From IMG/VR virus record IMGVR_UViG_3300042465_003807, positions 1 through 41,123 of that record: a stretch of 41,123 bases of DNA; one strand, 5' to 3'. How positions within the stretch are numbered: position 1 is the stretch's first letter; every line of letters begins with the position of its first letter. The notes beneath the pieces were generated by a model, which did not search any database, was not told the DNA's origin, and was given only the letters and a program-made list of their open reading frames with translations. Source of the DNA: a virus. This document shows, piece after piece, positions 1-6,635 of the stretch. Made by a program: the position numbers and the translations under genes.

Positions 1-1386
1 ATCATGTGTGCCGGATGGGAAGTCGTTGCACTCCTCGACCACCTCCCAAGCCCAGCGCCTGTCTGGTACCCAGACTATACCTGAAGAAAAAAGGTCAGAT
101 ACGGCGTTTACTCTACTTATCTTGTCTTGCCCCCTGCCCGGCGTGAACTCGCTGAGGGGCACCCCCATCCGGCGCATCTCCTGATAGAGCGCCGCACCGT
201 TCGACTTCTTCTCGACGATGAAGGTGTCCGGGTCCCAATCCTTGTATTCCTCCAGCACCCGCTGCTTGAGCTCGGGGAACTCAAGGCGCTCCTTGATGGC
301 GTTCAGCAGGATGATGTTGTAGTTGTTGGTCTCCTCGTTGAAGAAGACGCCCCAAGTCAGGAGGGCATTAAAGTCCGACCGGTTAGACTTCTCTTGTGCA
401 GCGTCGAGCGCCATGATGATGTGCTCGCACTGGGGTGGGGTCTCCTTGTCCCAGACCTGCCACCACTCACGCTTGATGAGGGCTCCTTCCTCCGATGTCG
501 GCTGCTGCATGTACTGGGCCTGCCAGTACCGCACGTCCATCGAGGCTTTCTTGGCCAGCAACTCATCGATGCCCCAGAACTCAGGCCAGAGCGGTTTTTC
601 GTTCAGGATCGCCGGGAACTCAATGACTTCCCACTGATCAGCATCCTCGTTCTTCGTCATGTGATCGATGATCCTGCCCGTCAGGTCCATCTTAGACCAC
701 CGAGTCATCACCACGATGATCGAGCCGCCCGGCATCAGTCGCTGGACTGGACCGGACTGAAACCACTCCCATGCTGGTTCAAATACGTCCGCACGACCCT
801 GCTTAGCTTCCTGTTCTGAGTGGGGATCATCAATAATGAACAGATCAGCGCCTCGACCAGCAAGGGCACCGCCAACGCCAATAGCAAAGTACTCACCGTT
901 AAAATTAGTACCCCATCGAGAAGCAGACTTGCTGTCCGCTTGAAGCTCAACCTGCGGAAAAATGTCATGGTTACGCTCGCTTCCGACCAGATTTCGCACC
1001 CGACGACCGAAGTTCACCGCCAAATCGGCAGTGTGGGACGCCATTATGACCTTCTTCTGCGGGTTTTTGCCTAGGAACCAAGCAGGTGCTAGGTACGAGA
1101 TCATCTCCGACTTGCCGTGACGCGGGGCGATGTTGACGATGACCCGCTTCTTCTTGCCTGCCTCTATGTCCTCGAATATCTTGGCCAGTTTGTGGTGGTG
1201 CGGACCCACTTTGTAGCCCGGATACACGTGCTGGATGTAGTCAAGGAAGGAGTCCTTGCCCAATTTCTGCGTGATCTGGGTCTGGTACTGCTTCAAGAGC
1301 TCCGCAACACGCCGTTTTTCCTTCTCCGGCATCGTCGGCAGGGCGCTTTTCAGCTTTTCAAGGTTTTCAGGCGTCAGTTGCAGCAC
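1..1386 (-). CDS. terL: Terminase large subunit (partial, C-terminus off the window edge)
   Basis: DNA-packaging motor: an ATPase that translocates DNA into the prohead, joined to a nuclease that cuts the concatemer. The visible 462 codons start at a GTG at 1384-1386, with an AGGCGAG-like ribosome site just upstream. They overlap the 3' end of terS by 20 nt. The Walker A variant is APRHGKSE (residues 87-94), typical of phage TerL. Walker B is LFIIDD (about 182-187). The first nuclease acidic residue lies in ALDAAQ (about residue 338), and a late FPSGTHDD stretch sits at the truncation, where the last nuclease acidic cluster is expected. No stop codon occurs before position 1, so the rest of the nuclease domain is outside the window. 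The family assignment is secure; the GTG start is inferred from the ribosome site and frame. Confidence 0.93.
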   Translation of the reverse strand, partial: MLQLTPENLEKLKSALPTMPEKEKRRVAELLKQYQTQITQKLGKDSFLDYIQHVYPGYKVGPHHHKLAKIFEDIEAGKKKRVIVNIAPRHGKSEMISYLAPAWFLGKNPQKKVIMASHTADLAVNFGRRVRNLVGSERNHDIFPQVELQADSKSASRWGTNFNGEYFAIGVGGALAGRGADLFIIDDPHSEQEAKQGRADVFEPAWEWFQSGPVQRLMPGGSIIVVMTRWSKMDLTGRIIDHMTKNEDADQWEVIEFPAILNEKPLWPEFWGIDELLAKKASMDVRYWQAQYMQQPTSEEGALIKREWWQVWDKETPPQCEHIIMALDAAQEKSNRSDFNALLTWGVFFNEETNNYNIILLNAIKERLEFPELKQRVLEEYKDWDPDTFIVEKKSNGAALYQEMRRMGVPLSEFTPGRGQDKISRVNAVSDLFSSGIVWVPDRRWAWEVVEECNDFPSGTHD

Positions 1387-1912
1387 TTTTCTCGCCTACA
1401 ACGCGGTACTCGATACCCTCAAGCACCGACATGAGCTCCTTCTCGACTTCCTCGATGGGCTTGACCACGTGCGTGACCTCGCTTCGCTTCTTGAAAGCGT
1501 CTACGCCGTCCACTTCGCCGAGCTTGGTCACGGCTTGGATGCGCGACCGGCTGTCCTTTGCATGCTCGATCTCGTGGACAAGCTTGTTGATCACGTACAT
1601 CTTCAACTCAGACAGGTCATCCACGAGGGCGCAGTTGGTCTGAGCGACCATGCCAGCGAGGTACGCCATCATTTCGTTCGGGTACTTGCTGTAATCGATC
1701 CGCTTTTGCGGGTCAGACATCATCTGCGTGGCCAATTGTTTGGCCGCTTCGATGTCGTGCTGGTTTGGGACAATGGGAGTCCCAGTAATGTCCGAGAGAA
1801 ACTTGATCGTCCGCGCTCGGGCATTGAGCTCTTCTTGCGGAGACAGGTCCGGCAACGCCTCAGCCGCGTTTGCGGGGAGCGGTATGTTTTCGTCGATTTC
1901 AGGAAAAAGCAT
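1367..1912 (-). CDS. terS: Terminase small subunit (probable)
   Basis: A 181-aa protein directly upstream of, and overlapping, terL. That position and size fit the DNA-recognition subunit of the packaging terminase. The sequence is mostly charged and predicted helical, with a central segment GMVAQTNCALVDDLSELK and a C-terminal stretch GEVDGVDAFKKRSEVTHVVK of the kind seen in phage small terminases that lack a classical HTH. The start at 1910-1912 has only a weak ribosome site. A candidate promoter lies about 40 nt upstream at 1953-1981. Assignment rests on synteny plus the resemblance of the C-terminal half; no DNA-binding motif is obvious by eye. Confidence 0.75.
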   Translation of the reverse strand: MLFPEIDENIPLPANAAEALPDLSPQEELNARARTIKFLSDITGTPIVPNQHDIEAAKQLATQMMSDPQKRIDYSKYPNEMMAYLAGMVAQTNCALVDDLSELKMYVINKLVHEIEHAKDSRSRIQAVTKLGEVDGVDAFKKRSEVTHVVKPIEEVEKELMSVLEGIEYRVVGEKSAATDA

Positions 1913-1952
1913 GCGTTAGAAGCCCGGTGTTACCCGCGTCTACGTTTCGCGG

Positions 1953-1981
1953 ACTGTACACAACTCATATATAGCGGTCAA
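1953..1981 (-). promoter_or_regulatory. Candidate sigma70 promoter for the terminase operon
   Basis: Read on the minus strand: TTGACC (1981-1976), a 17-bp spacer containing an AT-rich TATATATGAG stretch, then TACAGT (1958-1953, 4 of 6 to consensus). Transcription would start near 1946, about 34 nt before the terS ATG. Confidence 0.45.
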
Positions 1982-2006
1982 GGAAGTGCTTGGATGGAAC
2001 CAGATA

Positions 2007-2058
2007 AAACAAGGGGGTACTTCTATAAACAAGGGGGTACTTCTATAAACAAGGGGGT
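2007..2058. repeat. 20-bp direct repeat, 2.6 copies
   Basis: The unit aaacaagggggtacttctat occurs at 2007-2026 and 2027-2046 without mismatch, followed by 12 bases of a third copy (2047-2058). It lies in the divergent gap upstream of the terminase promoter. It resembles a tandem protein-binding site but the ligand is unknown. Confidence 0.85.
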
Positions 2059-2219
2059 GGGGGTCGAACCGGGAAAAAACGAAGATTATTTGTGTGAATT
2101 CGAGAGTGTATACGGGCGCGGGACTCCTAACTGTGCGCGAGGGGGCCGGGTACGGTGGGGTCGGCGAGGGGGGACTTTGAGGGGTCGATGCCGCGCTGCT
2201 ATAGACCGCGCTCTATGTC

Positions 2220-2471
2220 ATGGCGGACACGGCGAGCAGGGCGGACACGGCGAGCATGGCGGACACGGCGAGCAGGGCGGACACGGCGAGCAGGGCGGAC
2301 ACGGCGAGCAGGGCGGACACGGCGAGCAGGGCGGACACGGCGAGCAGGGCGGACATGGCGAGCAGGGCGGACACGGCGAGCAGGGCGGACACGGCGAGCA
2401 GGGCGGACATGGCGAGCATGGCGAGCATGGCGAGCATGGCGAGCATGGCGAGCATGGCGAGCGTGGCGAGA
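2220..2471. repeat. Minisatellite: 11 x 18 bp followed by 9-bp units
   Basis: Eleven 18-bp units of the type GGCGGACACGGCGAGCAG run from 2220 to 2417. Five 9-bp units of the type GGCGAGCAT (2418-2462) and one diverged unit follow. Each 18-bp unit is itself two related 9-mers (GGCGGACAC and GGCGAGCAG). Variation is limited to CAC/CAT and CAG/CAT exchanges. Because the period is a multiple of three, several frames stay open across the array, but no ribosome site precedes any start. I treat it as noncoding. It ends 2 nt before the hairpin at 2474-2489. Confidence 0.9.
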
Positions 2472-2473
2472 AT

Positions 2474-2489
2474 CCTAACGGCTGTTAGG
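2474..2489 (+). promoter_or_regulatory. Hairpin element CCTAAC-GGCT-GTTAGG (family member 1)
   Basis: Perfect 6-bp inverted repeat with a 4-nt loop, followed by AAAAC as in other members of this family (4143, 4366, 5163, 6112). It is 119 nt before the next start codon, upstream of the promoter at 2530. A half element (CCTAACGG) recurs at 2591-2598, just before the ribosome site of the next gene. Confidence 0.7.
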
Positions 2490-2529
2490 AAAACCGGGAA
2501 GGCGCGGAGATGCTAGGCGAACGGAATAC

Positions 2530-2558
2530 TTGCATTGCGTACGCCATGAGCGTATAGT
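2530..2558 (+). promoter_or_regulatory. Candidate sigma70 promoter for the 2609 gene
   Basis: TTGCAT (2530-2535), 17-bp spacer, TATAGT (2553-2558, 5 of 6 to consensus). The expected transcript start is near 2565, giving a leader of about 45 nt with GGAG at 2597-2600 before the ATG at 2609. Confidence 0.45.
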
Positions 2559-2608
2559 TCGATTCGTCGGCAACAAGTCGACGCCAACAACCTAACGGAG
2601 ACGACACC

Positions 2609-3385
2609 ATGTCAAAGAAAACGAACGACGCTAAGAAGGCCGCCGCTCTCGCCGGGATGGCTGCCGCCGTCGCTGCTACGCCGACGCTGCCGGAAACGGG
2701 ATTCCTGCACGATGTTATGACGCTGTGCGGACTGGCAAAGAAAGCGGAGGAAAGCATCGGTGACCATGTTCGGGCGACGATTCTCCCGGCCTTCCACGCG
2801 CTGCCGGGTATCAAGGCCGACGAGCCCATCACGGCGGAGGCGCGGAAGAGCCCGGAGTTCAAGTCGCTGCGGGACGCATTCAAGCGCGGCGCGGCGCTCT
2901 ACTACCAAGCCAACATCAGCGCGGGCGAGGGCGAGGTCGGCGCGGTGGCGGCGTGGGAGATGGGCAAGACGAGCGCGGCCTACAAGGCCATGAGCGCGGG
3001 CGAGCGCGAGGTGTACGACCGGGTCGCCGACCGGGTCGCCGGGTATGTCGATACCATGTTCAACCGGCATGTCATCGGCGCGTTTCCGAAGGGCGAGGCT
3101 ACGCCTAGCGCGGGCAAGACCAAGGGTAGCAAGGGCGAGGGCGAGGGCGAGGGCGAGGGCGAGGGCGAGGGCGAGGGCGAGGGCGAGGGCGAGGGCGGCG
3201 AGGTTGTCCCGATGACTCCGGAGACGCTAGCGCATGCCGTGTCGTGGGCGATGCTTATCCAGACCATCGACCGGAAGTCAGCCGGTGAGGATTGCGCTGA
3301 GGCGGCCAACGGTCTGGCGGCGCTCATCAAGGCAGCGCAGGCGGCCACCAAGCGGGTTGCGGCACGCGCCAAGCAGGCGGCGTAA
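2609..3385 (+). CDS. Hypothetical protein with Gly-Glu tandem repeat
   Basis: A 258-aa protein of unknown function. The N-terminus is basic and alanine-rich (KKAAALAGMAAAVAA). The middle is a charged helical region (about residues 60-165). A low-complexity (GE)10 tract follows at about residues 176-195, encoded by ten exact copies of the hexamer GGCGAG (3134-3193). The C-terminal helical region ends in a Lys/Arg/Ala-rich tail. GGAG at 2597-2600 gives a good ribosome site 8 nt before ATG. The gene is a single cistron: promoter at 2530, intrinsic terminator at 3435. Its position beside the putative control region suggests an early or regulatory role, but no domain is recognised. Confidence 0.8.
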   Translation: MSKKTNDAKKAAALAGMAAAVAATPTLPETGFLHDVMTLCGLAKKAEESIGDHVRATILPAFHALPGIKADEPITAEARKSPEFKSLRDAFKRGAALYYQANISAGEGEVGAVAAWEMGKTSAAYKAMSAGEREVYDRVADRVAGYVDTMFNRHVIGAFPKGEATPSAGKTKGSKGEGEGEGEGEGEGEGEGEGEGGEVVPMTPETLAHAVSWAMLIQTIDRKSAGEDCAEAANGLAALIKAAQAATKRVAARAKQAA

Positions 3386-3434
3386 CCTAACGGCGGGGCG
3401 GCGTGAGCCGCCCTAGCCTATCCCGTTCCCACCG

Positions 3435-3470
3435 GCCCCCGCATGGCAATCCATGCGGGGGCTTTGTCGT
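3435..3470 (+). terminator. Rho-independent terminator after the 2609 gene
   Basis: A 12-bp perfect stem (GCCCCCGCATGG / CCATGCGGGGGC) with a CAAT loop spans 3435-3462 and is followed by TTTGTCGTTT. A second, shorter stem (GGGCGGC-GTGA-GCCGCCC, 3396-3413) precedes it. Confidence 0.85.
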
Positions 3471-3639
3471 TTCTGCGCTCCGCGTCGACCCCTCGCCATT
3501 TTCGCGGTGCGACGCCAGTTACGCGATACCAGTTCTACGGAGACCAGTTCCCACTTTAAAAGGTCTACGCCCCACGCCAAATGGGCCACGCCGACCATGC
3601 ATAAAACCGTGCATAAACCGACTAACCGCGCTCGAGATG

Positions 3640-3772
3640 AAACTCGAGGATTATCAATGGGATACGCGATTGTTCTAGAAGTGGGGTTTTGTTCTACTTT
3701 TGGAAGTTATATTGCGGAACAAGATTTCTGGCTTATATCGTAACTTCGAAAAATAAACTCGAGGTTTATCAA
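3640..3772 (+). repeat. Pair of 18-bp direct repeats
   Basis: AAACTCGAGGATTATCAA (3640-3657) and AAACTCGAGGTTTATCAA (3755-3772) differ at one base and are 115 bp apart in the noncoding region. A related TTATCAA occurs at about 4080. Confidence 0.75.
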
Positions 3773-3807
3773 GCACTTGTAATGGACAGTTTTATGCAAT
3801 ATCTAAC

Positions 3808-3953
3808 TTGTTCCGTGTTCTTGCGTTTTTGGCAGTGTACGACTTCCCCCGGCGCGGCAGAAAACCCAGAACAAAACTGTTCCACGCGCAGTGTTCCAAC
3901 TTCTGCATTTTAGGTTCCGTATACTATTTGGTTTTCGCAAGAACACGGTACAA
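3808..3953. repeat. Inverted repeat with 18-bp arms (17 of 18 matching)
   Basis: Left arm 3808-3825 (TTGTTCCGTGTTCTTGCG) and right arm 3936-3953 (CGCAAGAACACGGTACAA) pair with one mismatch across about 110 bp. The intervening DNA includes further TGTTCC cores. Confidence 0.75.
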
Positions 3954-4142
3954 ATGATATTTTTTTCTATAACTTTCTTTCTCTATCTATAACTAACTAA
4001 ATAAATAAATAGATAGATAACAAGCACTTACGCCAAATGACTTTCCACGCCATTTCATAACTAACGACGCTAAATTGCGTTATCAATAAAACTTCGATTT
4101 TTAGAACAAACGGAACAAATAGAACAAAAGGGCGAAATAAAA

Positions 4143-4158
4143 CCTAACTTTCGTTAGG
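4143..4158 (+). promoter_or_regulatory. Hairpin element CCTAAC-TTTC-GTTAGG (family member 2)
   Basis: Perfect 6-bp inverted repeat followed by AAAATC, immediately upstream of the 28-bp repeats. It is the only full member far (over 200 nt) from any start codon apart from the copy at 4366, which serves the next gene. Confidence 0.65.
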
Positions 4159-4163
4159 AAAAT

Positions 4164-4268
4164 CGTTCTCTATACTCTCGTTTTTCTACGCTACCCCTAT
4201 GTCCCGTTCTCTATACTCTCGTTTTTCTACGCCCACGCATCGTCCTCTATACTCCCGAAATTCTACGC
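4164..4268 (+). repeat. Three 28-bp direct repeats with TCTATACTC core
   Basis: Copies at 4164-4191 and 4205-4232 are identical over 28 bp. A diverged copy is at 4241-4268. All contain CTCTATACTC and end in TTCTACGC. The spacing of 41 and 36 bp is irregular. They lie immediately upstream of the promoter at 4277, as operator or activator sites would. Each contains a TATACT hexamer but lacks a matching -35 box. Confidence 0.85.
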
Positions 4269-4276
4269 CGTTCTGC

Positions 4277-4305
4277 TTGACTTGACAGGATACTTTTGCT
4301 ATACT
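4277..4305 (+). promoter_or_regulatory. Strong sigma70-type promoter of the main early operon
   Basis: TTGACT (4277-4282), exactly 17 bp, TATACT (4300-4305), five of six matches in each box. It lies 97 nt upstream of the first gene (4402) and just downstream of the three 28-bp repeats, so those repeats may control it. Confidence 0.75.
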
Positions 4306-4365
4306 TGTATTGTGGTGGTACGGCTCGTCCGCGCACCACGCGTGTAGACAAGGCAACCCCGAATT

Positions 4366-4381
4366 CCTAACAGGTGTTAGG
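4366..4381 (+). promoter_or_regulatory. Hairpin leader CCTAAC-AGGT-GTTAGG (family member 3)
   Basis: Perfect 6-bp stem. It is followed by AAAAACTAGGAG, which contains the ribosome site, and lies 20 nt before the ATG at 4402. Confidence 0.8.
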
Positions 4382-4401
4382 AAAAACTAGGAGAACAAGG
4401 C

Positions 4402-5160
4402 ATGGCTAACGGATACATCATCTATGAGGGTGCATCACTGCTTGACGGTGCGCCTATCGTGGTCATCGCGACAGGGTTTGAGTCACGCAGCACCAATCGC
4501 AAGACGGGTGCGATGATTCAGACCTATGTGTTAAGAAGCGATGTTGACCCGGTATCTGCTGTGCGTGATGGAACCGACGCATCTATATGCGGCGATTGCC
4601 CGCATCGTGGTACCACGACGACCATTGACGGCCAACCCAAGAACATCGGGCGCACCTGCTATGTCAATGTGGGACAGGGTGCCTTGGCTGTCTGGAAGGC
4701 CTACAAGCGTGGGGTATACCCACTCTGGGATGGGTACCTTACCGGCACGACGCTACCCTTTGTCCGACTTGGCACCTACGGCGACCCTGCCGCAGCCCCG
4801 GCTCATGTATGGGAGGCCATCACTCGCGATGCCTCTGGGCATACCGGATACACGCATCAGTGGCGAGACCCTCGTTTCGCCTACCTCAAGACCCTGTGCA
4901 TGGCATCGGCGGACACGGCAGAGGATGCGGCTCAAGCCCAAGCGATGGGATGGCGCACCTTCCGAGTGTCACTTGACGCGGCTAAAGACCCAATGCTCAA
5001 GGGCGAATCACTTTGCCCGGCATCAGCCGAAGCAGGCAAGAAGTTGACCTGTGCGCAGTGCCTTGCCTGTGGAGGCGCGGATGGACGGCGTGGGTCGATT
5101 TATATCCCGGCTCACGGTGGCTTTGCCGTGATGACCAATGTGCGCCGCCGTGCGGCGTGA
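4402..5160 (+). CDS. Conserved phage hypothetical protein, cysteine-rich
   Basis: A 252-aa protein resembling a family of phage hypothetical proteins that begin with a WEGAS-like segment (here YEGASLLDGAPIVVIATG), followed by the stretches GAMIQTYVLRSDV, ASICGDCPHRG and CYVNVGQGALAVWKAYKRG. Cysteines occur as CGDC (about residues 63-66) and CAQCLACGG near the C-terminus (about 218-226), so a metal-binding role is possible. The function is not known to me. The first gene of the main early operon: promoter at 4277, hairpin at 4366, and TAGGAG ribosome site before ATG. Confidence 0.85.
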   Translation: MANGYIIYEGASLLDGAPIVVIATGFESRSTNRKTGAMIQTYVLRSDVDPVSAVRDGTDASICGDCPHRGTTTTIDGQPKNIGRTCYVNVGQGALAVWKAYKRGVYPLWDGYLTGTTLPFVRLGTYGDPAAAPAHVWEAITRDASGHTGYTHQWRDPRFAYLKTLCMASADTAEDAAQAQAMGWRTFRVSLDAAKDPMLKGESLCPASAEAGKKLTCAQCLACGGADGRRGSIYIPAHGGFAVMTNVRRRAA

Positions 5161-5162
5161 AA

Positions 5163-5178
5163 TCTGACAACTGTTAGG
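5163..5178 (+). promoter_or_regulatory. Hairpin leader TCTGAC-AACT-GTTAGG (family member 4, wobble variant)
   Basis: The left arm differs from CCTAAC at two positions, but both changes give G-U pairs, so the RNA stem can still form. It is followed by AAAACTAGGAGGACAAGAC and the ATG 19 nt downstream at 5198. Confidence 0.7.
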
Positions 5179-5197
5179 AAAACTAGGAGGACAAGAC

Positions 5198-5446
5198 ATG
5201 AGCGAGAAGAAGCCGAAGATCAGCATGCTCGACGAGGTCAAGTTGAAGCAACCGCGAACAATACCCATCAGCCTGAGCATCGACGACTTGGGCGACTTGG
5301 GCGACTTGGGCGACTTGGGCGACGGGTTCTATGACGAGGTGGTGAAGGAGTTCAAGCATGTCATCGCCCGTATGGGGCATGACCCGGACAAGTTTTTCTA
5401 CGACCAATGGCGCATAACTTGCGTAGCAGAGGAGGACGAGGCATGA
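5198..5446 (+). CDS. Small hypothetical protein with LGD repeat
   Basis: An 82-aa protein of unknown function. A fourfold LGD repeat (about residues 31-42) is encoded by four exact copies of gacttgggc (5285-5320). The C-terminal motif DPDKFFYDQWRITC closely matches the C-terminus of the 6670 gene product (DPDKYDFINWTITC), suggesting the two are distant paralogues or share a partner. It has a strong TAGGAGG ribosome site behind hairpin 5163. The stop overlaps the next start (ATGA, 5443-5446). Confidence 0.8.
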   Translation: MSEKKPKISMLDEVKLKQPRTIPISLSIDDLGDLGDLGDLGDGFYDEVVKEFKHVIARMGHDPDKFFYDQWRITCVAEEDEA

Positions 5447-5652
5447 AACTGTGGGGAGGAGGTGTGATGGTGATTCAAGTAGAGCAGCGCAATGTGTACG
5501 GCAACATCAAGTTCTACCCGGTGAACGACACGGCGGAACGGCTTGCCACGCTCATGAAGCAGAAGACATTTGATGCCCAGAACCTGCGTGATATCGCCGG
5601 TATTGGCTTGACTATCGAGGTGCAGCAACCTGCGCCCGCATGGGCTCCCTGA
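5443..5652 (+). CDS. Small conserved hypothetical protein
   Basis: A 69-aa protein if started at ATG 5443, which overlaps the upstream stop and has GGAGGACGAGGC before it. An ATG at 5467 with AGGAGGTGTG upstream is an equally plausible start (61 aa). The core VEQRNVYGNIKFYPVNDTAE and a following KTF..QNLRDIAGIGLTIEV resemble a family of small phage and plasmid proteins (VYG..K.YPV... KTLT). No function is known. Probably translationally coupled to the 5198 gene. Confidence 0.75.
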   Translation: MKLWGGGVMVIQVEQRNVYGNIKFYPVNDTAERLATLMKQKTFDAQNLRDIAGIGLTIEVQQPAPAWAP

Positions 5653-5683
5653 AAGGCTGAAGAAGGTTGAAGGAGGATTGACG

Positions 5684-6109
5684 ATGCAAACTTTTCTACC
5701 AGACCCGGACTACAACGCATCCGCACGGTTACTGGACTATCGCAGGCTCGGCAAGCAGCGCGTGGAGACCAAGCAGATTTTGCTTGCCATGGGCAAGACG
5801 AGCGGTGGGTGGGTGAATCACCCGGCGACGAGGATGTGGCGTGGACACAAGATGGAGTTGGCCATCTACGGGCGTGCCATGTGCCGCGAGTGGCAGCGGC
5901 GTGGGTACAACGACTCGATGGAGCCATTCTTTGACCATGTGATAGACCTGTGTGAGAGTGTGGGCGTAGACCCGCGTCCACCTGCATGGTTGGGCGATGA
6001 GTCCGTGCATGCGTCGCACCGCAGCAACCTGCTGCGCAAAGACCCGGTGTTCTACGGGCAGTATGGGTGGACAGAGACGCCCGACCTGCCGTATGTGTGG
6101 CCAATCTAA
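5684..6109 (+). CDS. MSMEG_6728-like protein, pyrimidine-dimer glycosylase relative
   Basis: A 141-aa protein matching the MSMEG_6728 family throughout: N-terminal MQTFLP with LLDYRRLGKQRVE (about 17-28), NHPATRMWRGH (45-55), CREWQRRG, WLGDE..H.SHRSNLLRKDP and the C-terminal PDLPYVWP. This family is often annotated as related to T4-type endonuclease V (a pyrimidine-dimer DNA glycosylase). DNA repair of UV damage is therefore a reasonable but unproven role. The start at ATG 5684 is preferred because AGGAGG at 5671-5676 sits 7 nt upstream. The intact length equals that of the family. Confidence 0.8.
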   Translation: MQTFLPDPDYNASARLLDYRRLGKQRVETKQILLAMGKTSGGWVNHPATRMWRGHKMELAIYGRAMCREWQRRGYNDSMEPFFDHVIDLCESVGVDPRPPAWLGDESVHASHRSNLLRKDPVFYGQYGWTETPDLPYVWPI

Positions 6110-6111
6110 AA

Positions 6112-6127
6112 CCTAACAGGTGTTAGG
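6112..6127 (+). promoter_or_regulatory. Hairpin leader CCTAAC-AGGT-GTTAGG (family member 5)
   Basis: Identical to the 4366 element. It is followed by AAAACTAGGAGGACGAAGC and the ATG 19 nt downstream at 6147; the flank nearly duplicates that of the 5163 element. Confidence 0.8.
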
Positions 6128-6146
6128 AAAACTAGGAGGACGAAGC

Positions 6147-6317
6147 ATGAGCGAGAAGAAGCGAGTGGTGGTCACCATCAGGCGTGGTATCCCCGAAGTC
6201 ATCGAGGCACCGGACGGTGTCGATGTCGAAATCTGGGACTACGACACGGACGGGATGCACCCAGACGAGTTGGACGAAGATGACAGCGGTCGTGAATATT
6301 TCTTGAGGGAGGGTTGA
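6147..6317 (+). CDS. Small acidic hypothetical protein
   Basis: A 56-aa protein. The N-terminal half KKRVVVTIRRGIPEVIEAP.GVDVEIWDYD looks like a small beta-rich unit of the type found in many plasmid and phage small proteins. The C-terminal half is very acidic (DELDEDDSG). Start at ATG 6147: AGGAGG at 6134-6139 is 7 nt upstream, and the N-terminal MSEKK is shared with the 5198 protein, so the leader and first codons may have been duplicated together. Function unknown. Confidence 0.75.
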   Translation: MSEKKRVVVTIRRGIPEVIEAPDGVDVEIWDYDTDGMHPDELDEDDSGREYFLREG

Positions 6318-6319
6318 AC

Positions 6320-6565
6320 ATGACCAAGACCATGCAACTGCCACCACGCACCAAGTTGTACGGGTGGGACTACAACACCGACAGGCAACTGCGTATGACA
6401 GGCAAGGAGTGGCATGCGTATGCCAAGCGTACCGAGTTCAAGACTGAGCGCGGCTCCGACTCTGCATGGGGCAGCAAGTGCGAGGTCTGGCTCGACGGGA
6501 CTGACCAAAGAAAACAGGCGCGGAATGCACGAGATATAGACGATACTTCTTTACCTGATAGGTAA
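6320..6565 (+). CDS. Small hypothetical protein
   Basis: An 81-aa hydrophilic protein of unknown function, starting at ATG 6320, 2 nt after the previous stop. GAGGGAGGG serves as ribosome site. It contains KLYGWDYNTDRQLRMTGKEW and a C-terminal charged tail. No domain recognised. Its stop codon lies within a small inverted repeat (TTACC-TGATA-GGTAA, 6551-6565). Confidence 0.65.
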   Translation: MTKTMQLPPRTKLYGWDYNTDRQLRMTGKEWHAYAKRTEFKTERGSDSAWGSKCEVWLDGTDQRKQARNARDIDDTSLPDR

Positions 6566-6578
6566 GTTATGGTATGAT
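6550..6578 (+). promoter_or_regulatory. Weak candidate promoter upstream of 6670
   Basis: TTTACC (6550-6555, 4 of 6), 17-bp spacer, TATGAT (6573-6578, 5 of 6). It lies at the head of a 104-nt gap that otherwise contains only the hairpin at 6636, so a local promoter is plausible. Confidence 0.3.
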
Positions 6579-6635
6579 TGCATTTCGTTGGGGACTGTTT
6601 CGTTTTGTTGGTTGACTTTCATCTTCATCACTTTT

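Larger units (their letters stand above)
3471..4401. other. AT-rich noncoding control region, candidate replication origin
   Basis: About 930 bp without a credible gene between a terminator and the start of the main early operon. It is much more AT-rich than its surroundings, with A/T runs at 3950-4020 such as aaataaataaatagatagat. It holds an 18-bp direct repeat (3640, 3755), a long inverted repeat (3808/3936), three 28-bp repeats (4164-4268), two CCTAAC hairpins, a strong promoter (4277) and at least ten copies of a TGTTC or GAACA core in both orientations (for example 3672, 3687, 3717, 3809, 3872, 3879, 3893, 4102, 4110, 4119). Iteron-like repeats beside AT-rich DNA are typical of origins; this is inference, not proof. 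Confidence 0.5.

Noticed and set aside
2220-2471. CRISPR array
   Set aside because: Units are contiguous with no unique spacers between repeats, and no cas operon is present.
1256-2488. A 410-codon plus-strand open frame spanning terS antisense and the minisatellite
   Set aside because: It runs antisense to terL/terS, which have clear motifs, and then through the repeat array. It has no ribosome site, and its C-terminus is only repeat-derived (GEQGGH units).
2220-2516. Open frame through the 18-bp repeat encoding an ADTAS-type peptide
   Set aside because: No Shine-Dalgarno sequence, the neighbouring frames are equally open across the array, and the non-repeat tail has no recognisable feature.
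3403-3913. Three small plus-strand open frames (91, 96 and 74 codons) in the AT-rich gap
   Set aside because: They start within or after the terminator hairpin, overlap each other in different frames, lack ribosome sites and cross the repeats.
4164-4268. Each TATACT in the 28-bp repeats as a separate promoter
   Set aside because: No -35 box at 16-18 bp upstream of any of them; only the 4300 TATACT has one (TTGACT, 17 bp).
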